Of a stretch of 46,106 nucleotides of DNA, positions 1 to 8,500 are shown piece after piece. Source of the stretch: Nitrospira sp. (lineage in GTDB: Bacteria > Nitrospirota > Nitrospiria > Nitrospirales > Nitrospiraceae); assembly GCA_031315995.1 (NCBI GenBank), contig JALDRG010000022.1:1-46106 (forward strand), written 5' to 3'. A model generated the notes under the pieces. That model did not search any database. It was given only the letters and a program-made list of their open reading frames with translations, and was not told the origin of the DNA. How positions within the stretch are numbered: position 1 is the stretch's first letter; each line of letters opens with the position of its first letter. The position numbers were made by a program, and so were the translations under genes.

Positions 1-2061
1 CAGGGACTTTCCACGGAGCTTGATTTCACCATCGGCTGGTCCAGCCAGACCGGCGTTCATTTCGGTGGGCATGCGGGACTCGACGCGTATTGGCCACTCA
101 CCACATCCATCGGGCCACTCACATTGGGTGCACTCCGGATTGGTATCGCCACGGAAAACGACCGGATTGCCGCGCATGCCGCGTTTGATCCGGGTCTCGC
201 CATCGGCCCCGTGGCCATTCAAATCGAGAGCGTCGGCATCACTGCGGTCCTTAGCTTTCCCGAATCAGGCGGCAGCTTGGGGGTTGCCGATCTGTCGCTC
301 GGCTTCAAACCCCCGACAGGGCTGGGGCTGGCGATTGCCGCGCCGGGGGTCGTGGGCGGCGGGTACCTCGGCTTCGATCCGCAACGCGCCGAATACAGCG
401 GCATGCTGCAATTGGAATTGGCCGACCGCATCGCCCTCAAAGCCATGGGCTTGCTCACCACCCGCCTGCCCGACGGCCGTAAGGGCTACTCGCTCTTGAT
501 CCTGATCACGGCCGAAGGGTTCGCGCCGATTCCCATCGGGCTCGGCTTCACCCTCACGGGCATTGGCGGCCTGTTCGGCCTGCATCGCACCGTGGCCACG
601 GCCACCCTGCGCGACGGCCTCAAGACCGGCACGTTGAATGCGATCCTGTTCCCGGTCGATCCGCTGCGCAACGCCCCGCAACTGCTGAGCGACCTGCGCC
701 GCGTCTTTCCGCCCACCGCCGGCCGCCACGTCTTCGGCCCCATGGTGCAACTGCGCTGGGGCACACCCACGCTCCTGACGCTCGAGCTCGCCCTGTTGCT
801 CGAACTGCCGGCGCCCGTCCGGTTGATCGTCCTGGGCCGCTTGCAAGTCCTGTTGCCCAACCAGACCCATCCGCTCGTGCAGATCCGCCTGGACGCCTTG
901 GGGGTGCTGGATGTTTCGGCCGGAACCGTCTCCCTGGATGCCACGCTCTACGATTCCCGCATTCTGCAATTCACCCTGACGGGCGACATGGCCCTCCGGG
1001 CCGGCTGGGGGAGCCAGCCACAGTTTATCCTGGCCATCGGCGGGTTCCACCCGCGGTTTGCCGCCCCGCCGGGCCTGCCCGCGCTCAAACGTTTGGCCTT
1101 AAGTCTGGCCGATGGCGATACCTTGCAGCTGCGCTGTGCCGCCTATCTGGCCGTCACCTCCAACACGGTGCAGTTCGGCGCCCGGGTCGATCTGCATGCC
1201 GCCGGCGGCGGGTTCAGTTTCGACGGCCTGCTCGGCTTCGATGCGTTGATTCAACTCGCCCCCTTGGCGTTTCAGGTGGACGTCGGTGCCGCCTTGGCCC
1301 TGCGCTATCACGGCCACCTGCTGATGGGGATCTCCTTCACCGGGAGCCTGGCCGGGCCCACGCCCTGGCAGGTGCAGGGCAAGGCGACGATCAAGATTCT
1401 GTTCTTCAAGGTCTCCGTGCGCTTCGAGCGGCAGTTCGGCACGAAGACCGCGCCGCCGCTCCCGGCGGCCGTGGATGTGGTGGCGCAGGTCACGGCCGCC
1501 CTGGCCGATCGGCGCAATTGGAGCGGCACGCTCCCGCGCCAGGAGCCGCCGGTGGTGACGTTCCGCGACGGAGTGCCGCAGACCGGTCCGCTCCGGGTGC
1601 ATCCGCTGGCGGAGTTGACGGTGCGGGAGCGGATCGCGCCGCTCAACCGGCCGCTCACGAAGCTGGGGACGGCGCCGCTGGTCGGCGGGCCCACGACGCT
1701 CACGGTGACGGCGACGGGCAGCGGCCCGGCGGGCCTCCCGTGGAAGACCATGCCGGTACACGAGCCCTTTGCCTTGGCGCAGTTCGACGACCTGCGGGAG
1801 GACGAGCAGTTGGCGCGGCCCTCGTTCGAGGCGCTGGAGGCGGGCCTGACCGTTGCGCTCGACGAAGTAGCCACGGACGACGCGGCCGGGCTCTCGGCCC
1901 CCATCGCCTATGAAACCCTCCTGATCGATCCGACGCGGCCGCCCGAGCGGCCCAAGCCCGGCTATGTGCTCTCGGCGGCGGTGCTGGCCCGGCTCGCCCC
2001 CTTCGGCGCCGCCGGCCAGGCCGCCCGTCGCACACGCCGCGCCACGACCCTGGTGGCCTAA
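1..2061 (+). CDS. DUF6603-like beta-rich protein, 5' end cut by window edge
   Basis: The reading frame is open from base 1 to the TAA at 2059-2061, so 686 residues are visible and the true start lies upstream; the TTG at 124 is internal. From about residue 40 to 480 the protein is a long series of beta-strand-like segments with alternating hydrophobic residues and many Gly, Pro and Leu turns, including a GIGGLFGLHRT-type stretch near residue 190 and an FGPMVQLRWGTP stretch near 245. I recognise this pattern as DUF6603-like from memory; that family has no established function. The last 180 residues are a polar tail that includes an AQFDDLREDEQLARPSFE segment. No catalytic motif is visible, and a signal peptide cannot be judged because the N-terminus is missing. 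The next gene starts 19 bases downstream, so this is the first visible member of a five-gene operon. GC is higher than in most of the window. Confidence is high that it codes and moderate for the family. Confidence 0.75.
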   Translation, partial: QGLSTELDFTIGWSSQTGVHFGGHAGLDAYWPLTTSIGPLTLGALRIGIATENDRIAAHAAFDPGLAIGPVAIQIESVGITAVLSFPESGGSLGVADLSLGFKPPTGLGLAIAAPGVVGGGYLGFDPQRAEYSGMLQLELADRIALKAMGLLTTRLPDGRKGYSLLILITAEGFAPIPIGLGFTLTGIGGLFGLHRTVATATLRDGLKTGTLNAILFPVDPLRNAPQLLSDLRRVFPPTAGRHVFGPMVQLRWGTPTLLTLELALLLELPAPVRLIVLGRLQVLLPNQTHPLVQIRLDALGVLDVSAGTVSLDATLYDSRILQFTLTGDMALRAGWGSQPQFILAIGGFHPRFAAPPGLPALKRLALSLADGDTLQLRCAAYLAVTSNTVQFGARVDLHAAGGGFSFDGLLGFDALIQLAPLAFQVDVGAALALRYHGHLLMGISFTGSLAGPTPWQVQGKATIKILFFKVSVRFERQFGTKTAPPLPAAVDVVAQVTAALADRRNWSGTLPRQEPPVVTFRDGVPQTGPLRVHPLAELTVRERIAPLNRPLTKLGTAPLVGGPTTLTVTATGSGPAGLPWKTMPVHEPFALAQFDDLREDEQLARPSFEALEAGLTVALDEVATDDAAGLSAPIAYETLLIDPTRPPERPKPGYVLSAAVLARLAPFGAAGQAARRTRRATTLVA

Positions 2062-2080
2062 CAGAATGGGATGAAGGACT

Positions 2081-4669
2081 ATGCCTGAACCGACTCCTGC
2101 TACCTATCGATTTTTCTCCTGGCTCCGTCAGGGACTACTCGCAGGTCTGTCCAATCAGGCTGCGGCAACCCCTTCCCTGACGAGCGGACATCTGGTGCTT
2201 CCGATCCGCCTGCGCGTCAACAGCGCCGCACCCGTCGATGTCAACGTCCAGCTCTATGGCCCAGGCGACATCACCGGCATCGACGCGCGCGAGGTGATCC
2301 GCACCGAACCGCATAGGCAGATGACCGATTTCGAGCCGAACTATTTTCCTGCGATCGAGTTCGATCGACCGGATTTCCCCTGGCTCTTCACCCCCGCGAC
2401 GGCCGACACCGCCCGACGGCTCCGACCATGGATTTGCCTGATCGTCCTGCGCAAGGAGGGGGCCGCGCTCAGCACCGTTCCGCATCAACCCCTGCCGGTC
2501 ATCACCTGCGGGCGAGAGGAATTACCCGACCTCGACCAGGCCTGGGCCTGGGCCCATGCGCAGATCGTGACCGGGGACACCACCGCGTCTACTCCGTCGC
2601 TGCAACAGATTCTCAAGGACCATCCGGAGCGCACGCTCTCGCGGTTGCTCGGCGCGCGGCGGCTCGATCCCAACACGGCCTATTATGCGTGTCTCGTGCC
2701 GACCTACGATGTGGGACGCAAAGCCGGACTCGGCGAACCGATCACGACCGACGATGAGCAGGCCTTGAAGCCGGCCTGGTCGAAGGGGCCCGACGCGCCG
2801 ACAGGCAACATCAGCCTACCCGTCTATTTCCATTGGGAGTTTCGCACAGGACAGGCCGGAGACTTTGAATCTCTTGCACGCCGGCTCACACCGAAACCGC
2901 TCCCCACCACCGTCGGATTGCGCCCGATGGATATCCGCACGCCGGGATGGGGAATGCCGGCGCTCCCAACGACTGCTCCGGGCAGCGTACTGGACCTCGG
3001 CGGCGCGCTACGTACCCCAGAAACCAATCCGCGGCCTTGGCCGGAAGCGGCCCAGACCTCGTTCCAACAAGCCCTACGCACCATCCTCAATGAACCGGCG
3101 GCCCACGCATCGACGAACAACAGTCCCGCCGTACTCGGTCCTCCGCTATACGGGCAATGGTATACCGACCAGCAGACGGTTCCCACGGCCGATCAGCCTC
3201 CGAATTGGTTCCGGGAACTGAATCTAGACCCGCGTCATCGTGTGGCGGCCGGGGTCGGCACCCAAGTGATCCGGTACGAGCAAGAACCACTCATGGCCTC
3301 CGCCTGGGACCAGCTGGAACAGCAACGGCAGGACAATGCACGTCGCAAGCGGGCACAACTTGCGGAGACGGTCGGCAACTCCCTGCTCAACAAACACCTG
3401 AGCAAACTCGACCCCACCAGGCTGCTGCAACTCACCGGACCGGTATTCACCGGGATGACAGGGCTGGCAACGACAAACCTGCCGGTCGACGACGCATCAA
3501 GACAGCTGCTCAGCAACCCCGCCGTCTCGGGAGCCTTTCGACGCCTCACCCGGGCGCGCGGTCCGATCAGCGCACGGATGGGCGCATCGCAACCGGCTGG
3601 TACCGTCGCGACGACTCCGCAGACGCAGCCCGGAACGGTGGCCCTGTTCGCCGCCGCCGCCACGACAAGGCGCGCTCCGACCGTCAACGCATGGACGGCC
3701 GTGAAGGCCGAGGTGCTCATGCGCCTCAATCCGAAGGAAGCAGTCCTGGCCGCCGTTCGCGAATCTCAGCCGGAGACCGAGAATACCGATCTCATCCGCT
3801 TTGCGCCGACCTTTCCACAACCGATGTACGAAGCCATGCGGGACTATTTTCCCGACATGCTGCTGCCGGGCATGGGCCTGGTCCCTCAGAACAGCATCGC
3901 GCTCCTCAAAACCAATCCCGAATTGATTGAGGCCTACATGGTTGGCCTCAACCATGAGATGAGCCGCGAACTGCTCTGGCGAGGCTTTCCCACCGACCAG
4001 CGCGGCACCTACTTCCGCCAATTCTGGGATGCCGGTGGCGACCAGCCCCCGACCAATGAGGCGGAGCGGGAGTCGCGCCGCGACATCACGTCGATCACAT
4101 CATGGACGGCCGACAGCCGGTTAGGTACCCATGGCGCGCGCGGCTCGGCGATCGGACAAATGGTCCTCCTGATCCGTGGTGATCTCCTCCGCCGTTATCC
4201 ACGCGCCATCGTGTATGCCCTGGAAAGCGTCTGGTCGGCGGACGGCACGCGCCGCGAGCTGGGGACGACGGAGCGGTATCCCATCTTTCGTGCGACACAA
4301 TCACCGGACATCACCATGCTCGGTTTTCCGCTGACCGAGGACCAGGTCCGGGGAGCGGACACCGCAGCCAATGGTGGACATGCGGGCTGGTTTTTCGTCC
4401 TGCAGGAACAGCCCACCGAACCGCGGTTCGGCATGGACGTAGCGAAAACATACGGGGGCACGCCTCAGCATTGGAGCGATCTGACCTGGGGTCACCTGGC
4501 GCCGGACGAAGTGGGACTCAAACAGATCGTCTACGTCCCGATCGACGGGCTGCTCAAGAACGCGGTCGTCGATCAAATCCCATGGGGCAAGAATTCAGCG
4601 CACATGGCGTCCATCACGCGACAGCCGCCGTTTCGTGTGGCAGTCCATGCCAGGACCTGGCTGCCGTGA
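2081..4669 (+). CDS. Large uncharacterised protein of the five-gene cassette (862 aa)
   Basis: An 862-residue protein that I cannot assign to a characterised family. It starts at ATG 2081, 19 bases after the previous stop, with an AAGGA at 2074-2078 that sits rather close to the start. There is no signal peptide and no membrane segment; the N-terminus runs into a FFSWLRQGLLAGL helix and then a beta-rich region rich in Pro and Arg (residues 35-150), including RPWICLIVLRKE near residue 118. A short Gln/Arg-rich helical segment lies around residues 410-440. The C-terminal third (residues 570-860) has aromatic-rich stretches such as MYEAMRDYFPDM and ELLWRGFPTDQRGTYFRQFWD. No nucleotide-binding, protease or nuclease motif was found. 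Its place between the DUF6603-like gene and the coiled-coil gene, with short gaps, argues for co-expression and a structural role in a shared assembly; that role is inference. Confidence 0.8.
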   Translation: MPEPTPATYRFFSWLRQGLLAGLSNQAAATPSLTSGHLVLPIRLRVNSAAPVDVNVQLYGPGDITGIDAREVIRTEPHRQMTDFEPNYFPAIEFDRPDFPWLFTPATADTARRLRPWICLIVLRKEGAALSTVPHQPLPVITCGREELPDLDQAWAWAHAQIVTGDTTASTPSLQQILKDHPERTLSRLLGARRLDPNTAYYACLVPTYDVGRKAGLGEPITTDDEQALKPAWSKGPDAPTGNISLPVYFHWEFRTGQAGDFESLARRLTPKPLPTTVGLRPMDIRTPGWGMPALPTTAPGSVLDLGGALRTPETNPRPWPEAAQTSFQQALRTILNEPAAHASTNNSPAVLGPPLYGQWYTDQQTVPTADQPPNWFRELNLDPRHRVAAGVGTQVIRYEQEPLMASAWDQLEQQRQDNARRKRAQLAETVGNSLLNKHLSKLDPTRLLQLTGPVFTGMTGLATTNLPVDDASRQLLSNPAVSGAFRRLTRARGPISARMGASQPAGTVATTPQTQPGTVALFAAAATTRRAPTVNAWTAVKAEVLMRLNPKEAVLAAVRESQPETENTDLIRFAPTFPQPMYEAMRDYFPDMLLPGMGLVPQNSIALLKTNPELIEAYMVGLNHEMSRELLWRGFPTDQRGTYFRQFWDAGGDQPPTNEAERESRRDITSITSWTADSRLGTHGARGSAIGQMVLLIRGDLLRRYPRAIVYALESVWSADGTRRELGTTERYPIFRATQSPDITMLGFPLTEDQVRGADTAANGGHAGWFFVLQEQPTEPRFGMDVAKTYGGTPQHWSDLTWGHLAPDEVGLKQIVYVPIDGLLKNAVVDQIPWGKNSAHMASITRQPPFRVAVHARTWLP

Positions 4670-4708
4670 ACGCCACCATAACTCCGTCCGACTAGAAGAG
4701 AAGACACC

Positions 4709-5518
4709 ATGCTCTATTTGAAACAAGAAGCCACTCGACTGCAGACTGAACTCCAGGCACTGGTCGCGCAGCAAACTCCTCTGGATGCGCAACTCGCGGC
4801 GCAACAGCAGGCTGTGACCGCGTCGCAGGCCCAACGGACACAGGCAGTGAGCGCGGTCGCGCAGGCGCAAGCGCGCATCCCTCCCCTCCAAGCGGCGGCC
4901 ACCGCAGCAGACGCGCGCGTGGCAGATCTCGAACAGGAGATTCAGGACGCCTCCGAACCACCCCAGGGAGGCCCCAGTGCCGCATGGAGAGCGCGCCTCA
5001 CGGCCTTGCGGCGACAACTGGTCCAGGCCAAGACTGCAGCGACCACAGCCCGCACCAGTCTGACCGATGCGCAGCGCGCCGTGACGCAGGCCCAGACTGC
5101 TGTGCAAGCGGCCGAGCGTCAGGTTGCTGCGAACGCTGCCGCGGTGCAGGCCACGCAAGCGGCAATCGGTTCACTCCAAACTCGACGGCGCGACCTGCAA
5201 CAACGACTCGCAGAACTTGATCGCTGGGAAGCGGAAATTACCCGCGACCCATTGGTCCGTCCGGCGCTCGAACAGACGGCGGCCGAACTTTCTGCGCGGG
5301 TGGCCGATTTGGAAGATGCGCATCTCACGGCACGGTTCGAGCTGGAAGATGCGGAAACTCTGCTGGCAACCCTGACCGCCAGGCGCGACCAACTGGTGAC
5401 CAGACTGAACGCCATCAACGCCCAGCTGCCAGACGCACAAGCGCAGCAGGCGGCGGCGCAACAAGCCCTCGCAGCCGCCGAAGCAGAGGTCACCACGCTT
5501 CTGCAAGACGGACCGTAA
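4709..5518 (+). CDS. Ala/Gln-rich coiled-coil protein (269 aa)
   Basis: This 269-residue protein is almost entirely predicted helix. Ala, Gln, Leu and Arg dominate, and heptad-like spacing of Leu/Ala/Val runs from residue 3 to about 260 with only a short Gly/Pro break around residues 82-90 (SEPPQGGPSA). It has no signal peptide, no membrane segment and no Cys. ATG 4709 follows an AGAAGAGAAG purine stretch. It lies 39 bases after the 862-residue gene and 21 bases before the 1775-residue gene. Its composition closely matches the coiled-coil segments of that next protein, which suggests that the two pair or bundle together; this is inference from composition. It could serve as a rod, spacer or ruler in a larger complex. 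Simple coiled-coil composition gives many false matches in searches, so similarity to myosin- or SMC-like proteins should be discounted. Confidence 0.8.
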   Translation: MLYLKQEATRLQTELQALVAQQTPLDAQLAAQQQAVTASQAQRTQAVSAVAQAQARIPPLQAAATAADARVADLEQEIQDASEPPQGGPSAAWRARLTALRRQLVQAKTAATTARTSLTDAQRAVTQAQTAVQAAERQVAANAAAVQATQAAIGSLQTRRRDLQQRLAELDRWEAEITRDPLVRPALEQTAAELSARVADLEDAHLTARFELEDAETLLATLTARRDQLVTRLNAINAQLPDAQAQQAAAQQALAAAEAEVTTLLQDGP

Positions 5519-5539
5519 CGGGATGAAAGGAACGCTCGC

Positions 5540-8500
5540 GTGAGACCGATCAGTGAAGGACCGGAAATTCCGGAACGTGTCCCGCCCGCAGTGCTGCGTG
5601 CCTGGGCGAACCAGCTCCGCCGGCTACAAGCGGAACATGACCGCGCGGTGGCGCGCGCGCAGGCGGCCCAACGGCGCGCAACCTCCCTGCTGACGGAACA
5701 GCGGCAATGTCAGGCGGAGCTCAATCAACTGCAACCGCAGATCGTCGCCGCCCAGGCTGCGGTCGGACGTGCCACCGCCACCCTCTCCGCATTGGCCGTC
5801 CAGCTCGGGGAATACCGGAGCGCCCGCGATGCGGCGACCGCCCGACTCCTCGGCACCGATCACGCCAGCGGGACCGTCGCCACCACACATCCGTTGCTGT
5901 TGTTTCCGGTCCGCTTGGAAACCCGATTTGCGCCGCGCCGAGCCGGAACGGGAACCGATCTCCTGCTGCGCATCTATCCGGACGACATTCATATCGACAG
6001 CCATGAACCGGGCGTGACCACGGAGGAGGAACGCTGGGGCATCCAATTCTGGGCACAGATCGCGGCCGTGCCTCCGGGACCGGAACAGGCGGAACGGAAA
6101 CGACAGGTCTGGCAACAACTCACGGAACGGTTCGGCACCGCACGCGCAGCATGGATCGCGCATACGCTCGATCCTGCGCGCACCGGCACCGGGACTGTTC
6201 TCCGCAGGGACGACACGTGGACCAGAGCCCCTCATACGCAAGTATTGCCCGATCGCTGGGTGGCCATCGGTTATCGCGGAGATGCGCGGCCTATCACTGC
6301 CTGGGGCAAGCCCATCCCAGAGACGTTAGCCGTGGGGCCGAACCCCCGCGGCACACCGCTCATCGACGGCAACGGTCTCCCGCCCATCGACGAGGGCATG
6401 CGCTGGATGACCGACTTCGAAGCCGCCGAAGCCGTCGGCATGGGCTTACGTATTCCCCTCCGCGACGAGGACGCCCAGGCCGGTTTCGATCGCATCGTCG
6501 TGCTGGGCACCAAGGCCTCGTGGGATGCGTCCACAACGGCAACGCGGCTGGCCCAATTATTCGATGTCCATCACTACACCGGTAGCCTGGCCTTCATCGG
6601 ACAGAATGTGCCGACCAACAACAGCGGGGAGGCCTCCTCCGGTTATCGCTCGACCGGCCGCGACGCAGAGGAAACTTTGGAAATCGAATTAGGGGCGCCA
6701 CTGGTCCAGCCCGGATCGGACGGCGACGTGACGGCCAACGCCCTGGGCCTGCCCTCTGTCGTCTTTGCGCACGTGCGCGGGGCAGAGGGATCGGAACAAC
6801 GCCATGCTGCCGCGATGAACGCCGCCCTCCTCTCCCTCTGCGACAGCGCCTTGTTGCGGCAGATCGTAGGGGCGACCGGCACGGAGTTTCTGCGCGAACA
6901 TTTCACACAATTCGTGCGCGCGCGCGGGCCCTTCCCAGCCCTCCGCATCGAGGCTCAACCCTATGGTCTGCTCCCGGTGGCGGCGCTCGATCGATGGACG
7001 TCGAAGACGGTTGCCGACCCGGAATCGACATTGGCTGCTTGGTGGCGGGCGCAACGTCAGATCCGACGTCACTATGCTCCACGCGCCTTGCATACCCTTA
7101 CCGAGGCGAATCCCGTCGTGCTGCTGGCTCAGGAATCCACCTCCTCCCGCTACACGATGCGCGAATTTCCAGAGGCGGCCGTGACGCCGCCGGTCCCTCG
7201 TCAATTGGTCCCCTCGTCACTCAGAGCCCTATTGTTGAACCGTGCGCTGTCCGCACCGCATGATCCGGCATTGGACGCACTTCTGACACTGCCCGAGTCG
7301 ACCCGTCAGGCCCTGCTCGCAGAAGTCATGGACCTGGCCACATTCCGGTTCGATGCCTGGGGCACGTCCTTGGCCACCAGGCGCCTGGCTGCACTTCGCC
7401 AAACCAATTCCACCGGCATCCGTCTCGGCGGGTATGGCTGGGTGGAACAGGTACGGCGGGCAGCGCCGCTTCAGGCCGTGCCGGCGCCTCCCCCAGGGGT
7501 CACAGCACCCCTGTATCGTTCCGACACCAACAAAGGCTATGTCCACGCGCCCTCGCTGGCCCATGCAGCCGCGGCCGCAGTGCTCCGCAGCGGTTATCTC
7601 TCGCAGGAACAGGACCATGCGCCGGGAGAGAAGCCGTTTGCGGTGGACCTGTCCTCCGAGCGCGTGCATCGGGCCAAGTGGCTGCTCGACGGAGTCCGCC
7701 AAGGACAATCATTGAGCGCCCTCCTCGGCTACCGATTCGAACGCGGACTCCATGAACAGGGGCTGGACCGTTACATCCAGCGTTTCCGGGCGCTCACGAG
7801 CCTCAAGGAAAACAGCGGGCTCGCAGACATTCACGAGAAGCTCGGTCGCGCCGAGCAACTAGCCCAAGAGGTTACAGCGCTCTATGCGCAACGTGATCAG
7901 GCCGCAGGCCGTGCCGAGGATGCCCGCGCGCTGAAGGCCGAACGGGAAGGCCGGATGCAGACCTATCGCACCGAGCTTGAAACCATTGCATTGGTCGCGC
8001 AGCAGGCGCAGGCCGCGGATGCGCAAGTGGCGCAGGCCGCGCAGGCGCTGACCCAGCAACAGGCGGCCAAACCGCAAGGCCAGGTGACCCAACCGGCAGC
8101 CCGCCGCTTCGCCGTCCAACTGCTCGAAGCACGCGACTTAGATCTGTGGAGCGACCGGGTAGACCAATTGACGCAGGCGCAGTCCTCGGCCACGGCCGAG
8201 GCCGCCGCGGCGCATCAGGCTTTTAACGCAAAGACCACCGCCCGCGCGCTTGCGGAACGGGCTCAAGCCAAACTGCTCAACGCCAGCAACCCGGACTCGA
8301 TCCCCGCGGCGCAGGCCGTCCTGGCTCAGCAGGAAGCCATGGCCGCCGAGTTCGATCGCCAAGGCCTCGCGAAAGAAGGTGGTCAGCGTGGAAAAGCAGA
8401 AGCCGCCCTCGCCGCGGCGAGGGCGGAGTTGGCTGCGCGCCTGTCACAACAATGGAGTCAGGCGCTTGAATCCCTGCCCGCTACCAATGTCGTCGATGGG

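Noticed and set aside
265..1050. Minus-strand 261-codon frame
   Set aside because: It lies wholly inside the DUF6603-like gene; its Gln/Arg/Gly-rich, repetitive composition is typical of a shadow frame in GC-rich DNA.
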